Source: Ophthalmolycus amberensis (taxonomy: Eukaryota > Chordata > Actinopteri > Perciformes > Zoarcidae). Taken from it: DNA of 64,000 nucleotides. A program made the translations under genes and the position numbers. The notes under the pieces were generated by a model. It was not told the origin of the DNA. It made no database searches and worked only from the letters and a program-made list of their open reading frames with translations. How positions within the stretch are numbered: the first letter of the stretch is position 1; each line of letters begins with the position of its first letter. Below are positions 26,845-40,900 of this stretch, piece after piece. Location: positions 689,501 through 753,500 of the forward strand of contig JAFEUB010000794.1 in NCBI GenBank assembly GCA_024529925.1, given 5' to 3'.

Positions 26845-29800
26845 TGCACACACATCTCAAATACACTGATAATCTGCAGACAATTCCATGGTGAACACTC
26901 ACGTTTATAGATGCTTGTTGGCACTATTAGCTCTTCTTACAGTTTAATAGTAATGGAAACATGGTACACATGCAGATCAGACTTGTTGCTTTGTGCATCC
27001 CTTAGTATATACAAAAGATCAACATAATAACATGAGCACCTGTGCAACCTGATCGTATATAGTAAAACCCCAAACTCTCAATAGTTTTCCACCACAGGTT
27101 CCCTCACCAGATATTAAAATACTTTTCTGAAACATGCAGCACCCTTACCCATTATCTTACCCATTCATTGTTTGTGTATTTTGTGAACCACTATATCGTC
27201 ATTTTCTTAATTTATTTAAAATGTAGAATAAATCTTTCATTTGAACATTTAGCCTGCATAAATACCTTTTCTTTGGACTGCAGTATATTCGGATATATTG
27301 GAGCATATAATGTAATTTGTGTTGAGGCTGTGGGAGAGATGTTGACTCTTGCTTCAGCTGTATGAGACCGTCATTAATGGTGTATTTGCTTCTATTATAC
27401 TGTAAAGTTTTTCTGCTATTTCGTCAAGGGATGGAGAAAAACAACCTAAAAAAAAAGCTGAAAAAATGCCCCAGAGCAGCATATAAAGACATTGCAGGCA
27501 GCCAGGCTTCAGTATCCTCCTCACTGAGGCTGGGGATATTGCTGCAGTGAGCGCTGTGCACGATGACTGGCACAAATGATAACTTGAAGCAGCCCCTGGT
27601 ACACCTCGAGCAGATGAGCTGGGGACTAAATGTACTTTATAGCTCTGTCAGCTCATATTGTAGATTGTTGAAGGCTTCGTCTGAGAAAGATTCCAGTTTG
27701 GCGTCTACACTCTCCTCTGTCTCCAGGGTGTCTAAGCTCAGCTCCGTGGTAGAGCAAGCCTTTTCTTACAGTTTGTTGAGGCTGCTGGCTTCCCCTGCCT
27801 AGGTGATGCCTCCGCAGCAAAGAACAGAACAACAAAGCAAGTCTGTGAGAGGCAAGGATTATAACTATTCAAATTATTATCATAATATTTATGTATTGGC
27901 AAGGCTGTTATCATTCTTTATCATGTTCTGCAAGTAAAGCTAGACGACTGATGATATGCAAAATTAAAATAGCAAAAAAGTATGACTAGATAATTCTGCA
28001 GCAAAAGTCTGTCCAACTTTCTGCACACTGGAGGAAAAGGAGAAAGCCCGAAGAGACACACACAATGTAGTGCACACATAGACAGGCCTTGAGTGGAATT
28101 GTGTGTGTGTGTGTGTGTGTGGGGGGGGGTGGGGGGGGTATTTGTCAGCATGTTACAATGTTTTCATTCACAGTCCTTCATGTTTTTCTTGGATCGATTA
28201 CAAATCACCAAATCAGGAGCACAGATGATAGACCGATTGGAATTTTCTAAGGAGCCACATTTTCTATCGAATCCTACAAGAGCTCTCACTGGACTCTCTC
28301 AGTAAATCACAGGACACCATTCTGTTCCCCAAGAACGATATGCCTCCCCGTGGTGCCAATCAATAACCCTGTTTTTATCTGCAATTGACGAACCACACTG
28401 CGGTCAATCCTGCAATTCCTAAAACGGAGCAGCGGTTACCCAGTTTTGTCACAATCCAATAATGGGTGTATGAGATACTGTGAGAGGTGGATCATGATGA
28501 AGACTGCAATAAAAGAAATTGCAACTCCGAGGCAAACTGTGATCGCTCTTTGTCTAACTTGTGTCTAAACAAAAGCCCTGGGAGTTGAAGCATATACACT
28601 CTGTTGAGGAATACATGCTCACCTGATGTCAAAACCCAGACAAGCAATTTTGAACACACACACAATAAGAAACATTATATACAGTACCATGTCCACCGTG
28701 GTAGCGAGTCCTCCTCTTCTCCTCTGACTTCATCCTGGCTTTAATGTACCCCTGACACCTGTACAGGTGAACCAGTCGGCCACAGAGTAAGAATCACCTC
28801 GTAAAACATCCCTGTACATCCCATTTTTGTTCCTCACCCTCCTTTCTCTTTTTGCTAGCAAACCCTCTCCGTGTTTTCTATGCAACACAGTTCATTATTT
28901 GACATTACAGCAGAAGGCACAGGTAACGTTGGTTGGTGTATCATTTGGTAACTTAATTGTTCTTTCAGAAATGGGTATTTAAAAACAAACCGTCCTGAGG
29001 GTGTTATAAGCAGAGCGAAGTTTGAAGTCATTCATATTTTTTCATGGAGCTGTGTGCCCTCTTCTCCAACATGCCTGTTGATGTGCAGAATAATGAATTG
29101 AAACGACAGGTTTGATGTGCACATAAGCACGGAGATTCTGTTGTTACAAAAGTCTGTTGCTGGATGGTACCATCCTCATCGGCGCTCTTTCCTTCTGACC
29201 ACATCCGGTCTCAGAATATGAAAAAAACAGGCCTTTTTAATTTCTGTTTGGTGATTTTATTTTTTGTTATACAAAATAGAAAATCAAACTTTTAATTTTG
29301 CTCATCCCTTTTTTTTTGCTCAATTTTGCTCATCCCAAGACAAACGCCTTGTATTTAAATTTTTGTATTTTGAAATTAAAATCAAATAACTGCACATTTT
29401 TTAATACCCGTTCCTGAAACAGAAATCAAATGACCAACAGATTCACTGCCCTCGTGACGAAAGATGGAAAATTAACATTTGTTCAGACAGCAGAATCTGT
29501 CAGCAGTCTTTTGGTTTGCCAAGATGTTTCTGGTGGAAAAAAAAGAGTAATTTTCCACTTTTCAATAACTCATTCTTTTTGGGCAATTTTCTGTTCTTGC
29601 CTTTGTGTAGTTATTTTGATTTTCTTCCATTTCCTAGCTTTTATCCTATTCACAGTCCCACACATTCAAGGCTTTCAAGGCTCAATCTCCACAGAGACGG
29701 AGTGTCAGGACAAAAGTAGCAATCAAGCCATAGTATTCAACAAAAAGAACAATTTGCATCCTCCATGCACGAACCGTAAAATGATCATACCATTTTAATT

Positions 29801-32800
29801 TTACTGATACTTTGCATCGTCTTACTTTAGAGGAGATTATTTATATGAAAATAGTTGATAAGCCAGATGTAGAAAACAACCTTGAGTGATAGTTGAACCT
29901 GCAGGCCAAAGAGAAATTAAGAGATAAAGCAGGTATTGTCAAGTGTCATTCACATGCTGTAGTCTTTGTGGCTCTGTATTGTGGCTCATTCTTGGCACCT
30001 GAGAATGTTGAAACAATACACGAAAATCATCCAAATCTCTGTAGTACACTTAATTAAGGTTAAGGTCTTTAATGACATACAATTAAACACGGTAGAACTT
30101 CAGTTTTAGTACTACTGGATCTCAGTGCTGCATTCGACATGATCAACCACAACATATAAATAGACCAACTGGAAATCTGGGTGGGAATTTATGACACAGT
30201 ACTAAACTGGTTTAAATTATACTTAAAGGACAGGGACTACTTTGTGTGTAATTACACATCTGAGCGGACAAATGTGACATGCAGAGTTCCCCAAGGCTCC
30301 ATTTTGGGGCCTCCTCTGTTTAACATCGACTATGCTTCCTCTGGCTCAGATTTTTGACACACACTCTAAATTACACAACTATATCACCAGGGGACTATGG
30401 TCCAATATAAGGACGAGTTAGTGCATTGGACAAATCAATGATTGGATGTGCCAGAATTGTCTTCCATGAAACAAACACAAGACGACAATGTTAAAAACCA
30501 CAAACCAAGCCAGAGATCTTCATGTAGTCATGAACTCAGAACTGAATTTCAACAGCCACATTAAGACAATTACAAAGTCAAGGACTAAATGACTTATGTC
30601 TCAGCAGGATTTGGAAAGAACTTGTCCATGCATTTATCTTCATTAGGTCTCCTAAAAAAATCGATGAGACGGTTGCAGCTGATTCAGAACGCTGCTCCTC
30701 GAGTCCTCACTAAGATCAAGAAAGTGGATCACATCACTCCAGTTCTGATGTCTTAACATTGGCTTTCTGTCTGTCAAAGAATTGATTTCAAAATGCTAGC
30801 ATCCAGACCGCTCAGGTTGTTTGGGACGGGTCTGCTTTCTGTCCCCAGAGTCAACACTAAACATGGTGATGCAGCATTCAGTTTCTATGCTCCATATATC
30901 TGACACAAACTCACAGAAAAGTACAGTCCAGCTGCAACACTCACTTCTTTTAAAACAGGGCTGAAGACTCCTGTTTGCCACTGCCTTTTATTATACAATG
31001 AATTATTCATTTGCTCTTACTCTGAACTGTAACTTTCATTCTTATTCTCATAGCTTGTTTTAATTTTCTATTCTATTGACTCTTCAATGACTTCTTTCAT
31101 TTTATTTGAATGTCCTTTTGTGGTGTATTTATTTTGCACTTTGTCTTGACGCTTTTGATGTTTTATGTCAGCACTTTGAATTGCCTTGTTGCTGAAATGT
31201 GCTATATAAATAAATTTGCCTTCCATAAAGGCTTCTGACAGATATCTGGTCAGCTGTGATGTGGGCAAACGTATAATATTGGCTTGTATTTGTATCCAAT
31301 GCTGTACAAATATATTTCAGGGCTGTTAAAATTTAGAGGTATGCTACGGACAAACAAAAGGGCCAGAACCCAGAAGTAGCAGGAGTGGATATCTGAGATG
31401 TTCTAAGAAACACAGCCCTTTCCCAAAATGCATTCATTGAACACATTCAACATGTGTTAAAATATGGGCTGCACTTCAGGACACGTCTGTGGAAACTTAT
31501 CTTATTAGATATCATGCAAGACCCACTCGTAGGAATCGATTCGTTCTTAAGAGGCACATACTGTAGTGATATACGATAATTTGTCTCATTCAACAATTTC
31601 CCTCTACTTCAATTTTTTGTTTTATTTTGTACAAGTAATGTACAAACACTTGTATCGCTCGAGAATAATTGAAATGCCTTAATCTGAGGCAGACTTTAAA
31701 TAAGATTGGGAAACATTTCTGTTAATGAACCTCTTTCCTCAAATTGAGCGGAACTTTTATGGCAACTTAGTGGCATTGATTATGCTAATGATCAAATCCC
31801 ACAAACCTGGTCATCAATGGAAGGCTTCCATCAAGTTGAAACAAGCTGTTTACGACAAGTTTGTGCAGTTGAGAGTTTTATGAATCTGACTTGGAACACT
31901 TGTACGAGCAAGCTTTAGGTTTAGGATAAGAATACAAAAATGTTCTTGCATTTGGCCAATTGTCTATCATTTATCGTCTGGGAAGTGAGACACATTGTGC
32001 AGATATTTTCAGCGTTTTAAGTTTTCCAATTGTGTGATCTAAGATTATCACTTCAGCTTGCTTCATAATTAGGTAAAAATCCAGACAAATTACCTACAGA
32101 TTCGGGGCCATTTTTCATTGTTTATTAATAAGTGCCTCTAATGGTAAAACCCTGTGAACCAGAGGCGAAGTGAAGACAACGGTCTGAGCGAACCTGTGGA
32201 AGTTAATGGAATGGAGCAAAGTGCTGGTACTTGCATTACATGCTGAGTAATTAGGCAGAAAATTGGTTCAGCCATTTGGAAAATAAGAGTGTCTGCTTGG
32301 TGGCAAAAAGAGAGTCCATTAACAGACTTCGGGTATAGCGTCACACTGGAGATCATGAAAAGGGAAGAGCAGAGGTGTCTGCGAGGGTGTGTATGTCTGT
32401 GTGTGGTGTTAACAGTAAGCCAGCACCAGAGAGAAACAGGGGGTGTCTTACCGTCCAGTGATGAGGAGGAAGAGGGTGAGGATGACCAGCAGGGAGAAGC
32501 CTCCTACAGACGCTGTGACGACCACCAGAACCTGACCTTGATCAGCAATATCAGGATCTGAGGAAAGTGAGAACAAAACAAAGCCAGGCCAGTCAGTACA
32601 TGTTGCTATAACCAGCTCTCTCCCAGTGATAAAACCACAGAACTGACACACTACTTGGTGATATGAAGATGTTGCAATTTAATGAAAACAATGGTAAAAA
32701 TAAATATTTATTTTCTGTGTTGCTTGATTTAAATGGGAATATTCCCTCCTGTCCTTTTTTATTTCCATGGCGGTGCGTCTATTTATTTATATATAACAAA

Positions 32801-35800
32801 AACTGAGCGGCAGCATGAGACAGAGGCCGGAAATATTTCCTGATGTTTCCCTAAATGGACTGACATCTCAGTGATACTTGTTGAAATAAACACATTCATT
32901 TAGTAATCTAAAGTGCTATTTATTTTACATTTAACTGAGTTTAACTTTTTGATATTGTTGGACTTCTCCAACAGTTAATATGAAATTAAGGTAAGTAGGA
33001 AAACAGTCAAGAAACACAAAAATCACTGCACTCTGTGACATAATGCTATGTGAGAGCAAGCATTGTATGGGTTGAATAAGGTGAGAGAGAATACGGCATA
33101 TTTGTAGAAGCACAATCCGAGTATATAAATGCACTGGCATATGGAAGTATGAGAATATGAATTTGGACATCTACATATTCATCACCTAAAAGTGTGTATT
33201 TTGTAGGAGGATGTGAATTCCTGCATATTTCAGGATTAGAATCAGCAGAGCGTAATGTGTGCATCAGGAACTTACAGAGCTTATAAACATTTAAATAAAT
33301 GGCTCATGCCTGAATAAGCACTGATGAGTTTCACTGATCCATAGCAGAGAATGACCATAAAACGTATCCCAAGATTTTATAAGGTTGTTGATCAACACCG
33401 ATGACTTCACATCTCTGGCTTTAAACCTCCTTTCTTCTCCAGTGCATTGTATTAAAACAAGACCTCTATCCATTGGAATTTCAACACAAATCTAACTGAC
33501 CGGATGACTGAATATCAGTGCCTTTCCTTCCTAGAACACAGCCAGTGCAAACACAAACAAAGGTGCAATTCCTACACGCTCTCTCCCCCACAGGCGTACC
33601 CTCAGCTGCAGTGGCAAACTCAAAGTTGGGGCTGTACGCTGTGTAGCCAGCAGCAGTGCGGACACGAACATGAAAGACATAGACAGTTGAGGGTCTGAGG
33701 CCCGTCACAACCACGCTGGGGGATTTGGTCCGCGTTGATGAGTAGCTCAGCTGCTCTTGCTCCTAAAAAGAACAAAAAACAGAAACAGATTGCCAGAGAT
33801 GATAAACAAAAGCAAGTTTTGGCAGGACAGATAAACATGTGTTTGCATAAAGCCATTATCATATCAACATTTGAACCAAACACATTTTCATCCTATTAAC
33901 TATCAGAGCAGATGGTAAAAAAAAGCAGAGATAGCATTGCATTAAAGATGCTCTGCACTTACACTTTCCGCACGCTAAAAATGCTAATTGTTCTGTGAGC
34001 AGAGATTGTTTGTGTGTTGCGTGATGTGCACTATATGCAATCACAATTAGGGTTCATTTGAGTCCAAACCACTGTTAACACAAAGCAATTAACACATATG
34101 TTACATAAACATAGCCTAAAACAAAATAATCGAACTATTTTAGATCAGATTAGAAGACTTTATTAATCCCCAGTGGGGAAACTCATTTGCCACCAAAAAC
34201 TAATGCAAACAACAATAGACTCATACAGACAACAATAGACACAGTCCACAGTGCAAAACAGACAAAAACACATTACAAAGAATAAATAACACCAGAAAAA
34301 TGCCATATGAAACATGATTGACATTAGAAAGATGCTAAATCTAAAAAGCACATCTAAAGGTGTTCATTAAAGAAATCTAACTGCTGCTGGAACGAAAGAC
34401 CTTCTGAGTCATTCAGTAGAACACTGAGGCATCCTGAGTCTCTCACTAAATGAGTTTCTGAGTCCATTAAAAACACAGTGCAATGGATGGCCTTCAAAAG
34501 AAACAATTATTTAGTACAATCAAAGATTTTACCTTCTCAAAGTATTTAACTTCATAGTCCACTATGTCTGATGGCAGCTGTTCCACTTCTGACCAGGAGA
34601 GGGCAATGCTGTTTTGAGACGACCAGTCTTTCCTGACTACACCCACCAGAGCAGGACCTGAGGATGCAGTCAGAGTGCAAGGATTTCAGCTGTGATTACA
34701 AAATAATGAACTTATTTGACTTAGTGACTGACGTATGTACTAAGGATCATGTGCCAAAGAGTAATTGGCATAAGGATTGGGAAAAAACACAAGCAAGAAA
34801 AATGGCACGTTTGCAGCAGGACTGAGCCACTCAGAGTCACCTGTCCAAGAAGCCCAAGGGAATGAAGAAATGAGTGATCTCAGCTGTTGCTCGAGCCACT
34901 GTAGTGAACTCTAAAGTGAATCCACCGAGCTCAGAGACTCGACTGTAAAACGCATTTTAAAAGTATCTTCAGCAATCACGAAAGAACTATATCAATACTG
35001 AACAAAAAAAGTTTCAAAACTCCACACTGGAAAGGAAATCTGAAACACTGCCTGAGAAAAACACATGCTGCATGTTACTTCTCCAGTTTACAGAAGAAAA
35101 TCTCAAGAAAAAACACTTTTGAGAAATGAAAAAACCTCATTGCAGTTTGCAAGAGAATTGTTTGTGTATTACAGGAATACCCAAAAGGAAAGGAGGGCCA
35201 AGGAGCAACTATTGACTGTCCAGCTTCATGTGCGGCCTGAGAGAATCATTTTTGTTAACCAAACCACTAGACGCACAACAACTGTTTGTCATGTTTGTCA
35301 TTATTGTTGAATTTGGGGTCATATTTTGCTAAAGGCAGCTGAGGAGACACAAAACAACCCAGCAGAGATTCAAATATTTACCACCAATTATTCATAAAGC
35401 CTTTGCTTGAACAGAATATGATCTGGCAAACTAACAGATCCAGTCACGCTGTTGTGGAGCGTGCTGTTTTAGAGATCATTGTCGGAATACAAATTCAAAC
35501 CCAAACTGATGTCTTAAACTGTCTTAATGCTCAGAGAAGCAGATGACCGACTAAACACAGAAGGCCCAAAGGCTGGATGGGGCACTTCAGAAAGGTCTCA
35601 GAAGACTTGAGTTTCAGATGCGACTTTCACATCTTGTCACGAGGCCAAGAGTTTCTTCGCAGCAGCTCTGTCCAGATACGATGCTTCACAGTCCAGCAGC
35701 TCAATGACAACTGTGTCACATTAATCAAAAGATTACACTTCTGCATCACACATGTACCACACATGGATAGGATCCCAATCACTGGACTGTGCTGTCTTTT

Positions 35801-37940
35801 AAACAGTTTGTAGAGTCACATCACATGTCTGCCATGTCAGCCATGCTATTCCAGATAACACATGTCCTCTCTATCCTGGTGGCAGGTGGTGCCTGAGCTG
35901 CACAGCGACGCCTGGAGATGTTGTGGGTATATCTCAGGCCTCTGAGCGTGGCCGCCCGCTGCAGTTATTAATAGCAAACAGCAGACGCATCAACACAAAT
36001 AAACACTGTGTATTGACAGCACACTCGGTGCAAAAGTGCACAGGCAAGGACAAACTCCAGTGAGTTGTGATTGTCATCCATACCATACCTGAATGTTTTT
36101 AGCTCAATACTGATCAGTTTCGAGTCATTATTACAAAGCGCATTATAATAAACACGAGCTCCTTCAAACAAATCTCTCAGCAAGTGGTCAAAGGTGAAAT
36201 ATTTCATTTTACTTCTATTTATATTTCAATCAGGAGAGACTTGTTTTATAATTTAACAATGATTTATTATACAAGCGTCAAATATGAAAAGTGCAAAGTC
36301 TTTGGCGATTGGACTCCATCCGGAAGTACTATCACCGAGGGTAGGGATACAGAGGTCCAACAGGCCTAATCCCCCCTGGAGTCCAGACACTGGTGGTGGT
36401 GGTGAAAGGAGTTGTTGCCATCTGATGATGAATCAGGAGCATGACTGTGATGCTGACTGGAGGTGACTGGGGTGGAGGCGGGTCGCATCTGCTTAACGCT
36501 GAAATGACAACTGACAGCAGCAGAGAGGAGAACACTATTTAAAGTTTGACAGCAACGGATCTGATTGGCTTAAGGAAACTTAAGCCGAATCTGGTTGGTT
36601 GCTTAACAGTGCACGCCCCCAATCAGCTGATAGAGTAATTACAAGAAGAGGAAAGACAGAGAATACGAGTGAATGTCTTCCTGACTGAACTTGCACTTGA
36701 GCTACATTTATATTTTAACATTTTATGTAGTCATATCTTATGCATATTAATTTGATGTTCTCAATTAATATTAATTTTGTAAAATTGTAATATTGTGTAG
36801 GTGGAGGCTTCAAATAAGCCCAGTTGGCTTTTTGCCTCTTCCTGCACTGTGATATTAATTTATCTCTGTTATGTTTGTTTATTTTTATTTTATTGTTTGA
36901 ATTGTGCAAATTAAATAAACTAAACTAAACTAAATATGACAGGTAGCTGGAAGTATTTCAGATTTAGCAGTGGATATTTTACTGTTTGTGTCTGATTGTG
37001 AACGCATGGCCAATACAATGTGAACACTGTAATCCTTAACAAAACTAATTACATTTGCACATCAAATAATTATTTTCACTGATTCATCTGCTGATTATTT
37101 TCTTTGTTAATCGATTAATGTATGGTTTCGAAAATGTCAGATACTGGTAAAAAAAATTATTTGTGTTCTCTATTTATTAACAGCAGAAAGCAGAAACATA
37201 TTCAACTGACTATCTCACACAGCAAAGATAGGGAGCAACTCTTTCTCTGTAATATTTAGCTTATTTTACTTAAAGAATTACTAATGATGAGTAATTGATT
37301 TTCAAAATAGAAGGATTAATTGTCCGTCGACCGTTTGAACTATAATTTCAGCTTTAGCACACAGTACTGACAGACATATCTGTTGTTATCCACTGTAAAA
37401 ATGGAAGTGTATGCAAGCAAAGGCACGCACAAAACCTGAGGCGAACTTATCTGAAGAGGAACAGCTACACAATACATATCGCTGTACGACCAGCAGAGAT
37501 GTCTAAATCTGTCCAAAGTCACGTTTTGTCACTCTTCAGTTTGTAATAAAAAAAAAAAAAGTTCTACATCGATCACAAGTATGTTTGTTATGACTTATTG
37601 CTAGTTTTACAAGAATTTAAAACCAGGAAAGGATTCCTTGCATAACATCCTCAAAATCATGCATTAACTGCATTAAATGCATCATGCATTTAAATAAATG
37701 AATGAAAGTGTAACTATATGGGCTTGTGATATTAATTAATCAGTAAAAACATATTAAAGCAAGAATGGTGTCCATGAATTTCATGTTTTAATTGGAAATG
37801 ATGATGTTTTTCAGTTGGCACCAGTGAAACCAGATAAATATGCATAACCCACTTATGGGATAAAAATGTCCATGAAAATCACATTACTCGAGGGGATTTA
37901 TTTTTGCAGCATATGGTATAATGTTATGTATCTATCACCA

Positions 37941-37978
<38 letters not shown>

Positions 37979-40900
37979 TGGATGAAGAAAGGGGGGAGGG
38001 GTAGAAGACAGAAAGAGTTAACAGGGAGAGCAGTAAAGAAATCCCACGAGGTTGCATCTCCTCAGCATCTGAGTATATAAATAGACGTCAGCCTTATTCC
38101 CACAGCAAAGGAGATGAAAACGGAAAGGGAATCCACTGGGGGAAAGGGGAAGAGAACAAAGTAAAACAGAGAAAATCTCCTGAATCAGGACACCGCAAAA
38201 CATTGGGAAATGTTCAGACATGGATTCAGCATGTGTGACCTTTGCTTGACTCTTGTTATTGTTTCGTAAAGGAAAAAATGTTGATGAAGGGGGACGAAGA
38301 TACCAAAATAAAATAGATTAAACATTCAGATGTGAGATCGACTTGAGTATAAACCTCTCCTCAGGACCCTTTTACCCAAATGTTTTAACTTGTCACCAGC
38401 CCATAGAAAGACATGCATACAGCACACCAGTTACATTAACATTCACAGTATACTATATATGTACATTTAGACATCGTATTCTAATAGTGTGAAACACTTA
38501 TAGGCTTGTAAGGGTTATAAAAAGCAAATGTTCACAAGAACTATCTAGAAATCCTGGTTCTTAATCTCAAAACATTGCGGAAAGACAAACACGATGAACC
38601 AGCCCAACAATGTTATGCACTGATAAATAGAGTAAAAATATGCTCAGAACACATTTTGGGAATCCTCCTGAAAAGTTGCATCTGTCGTTCTTCGCCTTGT
38701 ACTGACATTGACGGCTTGTGGTTTCTAGATTGTTGTATAAGAAGTAGGGGTGTAACGGTTCACAAAATTCACGGTTCGGTTCGGTACGTTTCGGTACAGT
38801 AGAAAACTATAAATGCCAGAGAAATGTACTTGATTTTAAAATATATTTATTCATTACAACTAACATCATAAAGTTATTCTTTGACTTTGAACAATGATGG
38901 AACTATACCTGAGTGACCCATCTTCTGGGGTGTCTTCTTAGCAACACATAAGCATAAAAAACAAAATCTGCTCCTTAATGTTATGTAGTATTGTTACTTA
39001 CATCTTGCAAAAGAGATTTTTAATCTCAATGGGACTACCTGGTTAAATAAAGGTTTAAAAAAAAAAATAATAATTATTATTATATATTTTTTTATTCAAA
39101 CGTATTCGGTTCGTCATGCGTACCGAACCGTGAGCCTCGTACCGAACGGTTCAATACGAATACGCGTACCGTTACACCCCTAATAACAAGACAGGTGAGG
39201 GTAATCCATTAGGAAAACAGCCCTAATTGATTGACAGTGCCAACAGTGCCAGACAGCGCAAAAACAAACATGTATGCCGTGGAGAGGCATAGATGTTAAA
39301 AATAAAGTGCCAACAGCATGCTCTAAGGTGCTCTACTGTTTGACAATCCTAAAATGATGTCATGGTGATGAAGTCACTGTTCATGTGAAGCTGTAATCAA
39401 ATACGTACCACAGGCTAGAAATGTCATATGTCAATGACATAAACGTGAAGTGACAACTCACTGATCATTCAAACCTTTGCTATTGTCAAATATTACCAAC
39501 AATGAGTCAGCTGACAATAAAAAAAACACCATTGAAACTTATTACTAATAACTTGATCTGATTTTAAAGACTATGATCTGTAGTAGCAGTAGCAGAGCAG
39601 TAGAGCCTCGAATTAACTGAAAGACGATGAGCACAACTCTGTAGATTTCACCATTTAAACCGGCAGCTATTTGATTTAGATTATCTCAGAATCAATGCAT
39701 CATTAAATCATTTTGCGAATGATTTGATTCGATGTAATTCAATTAATTTAGATTCTTCCAGGCTTCACAAATATAAAACGTGTGCCACAACCAAAACACA
39801 TGAAAACTCCACAAGTGTAATCTTTTTTTTCCAAACTTTCAAAGGCTCAACAGTGGAATTTTCAGCCTCTACTAGTCTAGGACCCAATCTTTTATCGTAC
39901 ATGAGCATTACCTTTAACACAGAGTGAGTCTATCTTTGTGGTCGTCTCTCTGCTCCCGTCACAGGAGCACATTGTTCCTCTGTGCAGCAAACACCTCAGG
40001 CAAATTTGCACTGATTTCTCTCTGCCTCGTCACAGAATGCTGCAGTGAACTTTGTGGGAGGAATCGTCGGTGACAAACGCTCCGCTGAGCAATAACTACA
40101 GTGTTTTTGAGTGGAGTGCAGTTCGCTGTTCGTAAACACAGAGATCATCCTGCTCACACTGCTCTGCGTTGCTGCCTTGAGAGGCGTTAGGACAACAGCT
40201 GCTGACCTTCATCAGCTTCAACAAGCCTCCTGCTTCACAAAGTGAAATTAAGTGTGGAGGAGAGTGCTCACAAAGAGGCATCCCAGATGATTAAATGTGC
40301 CTTCTGAGAATCTGTGACGAAATAAATATTGCTCAGCTCTCACTGCTACAAAACTGAATGATAACTCCAGTGTATCATATCGTCAACAAAGGCAATAAAC
40401 ACTCCACTCTGTTCAAAGACAGAGCGATCATACATATGGCTAAACTGGGCATTATAACGTATCAAGGTTAGACAAGCACACAGGCATTAGGGAAGAGAAG
40501 GTTTAGCATAATTAAAAGAATAATGAGACATTAATATGCAATTTACAAACAGATAGCATGCCAACAGAAAATAAATGGTGCCCCCTCCTTCACACACACA
40601 AAAATAAATCAGTTAATTGCTATTTCTGCTTTTGATTGGTTATCATTCCTATCATTGACATAATATCACAATCAATTACGTGAATCATCTTTCAGCAAAA
40701 CTGCGTTAATTGGCAATGAGCCTGTCCATCAAAAGTCCATCCAAACAAAAGTTTAGACAGATTTACAACAAGCCTCTGTCCCAGCTCAACGAGCATCTAC
40801 CTCATCTCAACTTATAGTATGTTTTAGGGTGCTTGACGAATGCTTTGCATTTAACAACCATCTAATATTGGTCTGTTATTACATGGCCTTATCAAGAGGC

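Larger units (their letters stand above)
26843..28687. other. EPHA6 intron (28687-26731), distal part
   Basis: Non-coding except for an unexplained protein-like stretch at about 27430-27790 on the minus strand, described separately. It also contains a (GT)n-(G)n tract at 28101-28139. Confidence 0.6.

Noticed and set aside
29430..29798. 122-codon plus-strand frame in an EPHA6 intron
   Set aside because: Phe/Leu-rich translation of AT-rich DNA; no motif, no splice sites.
32289..32561. 90-codon plus-strand frame with acidic stretch
   Set aside because: Antisense shadow of the EPHA6 transmembrane exon.
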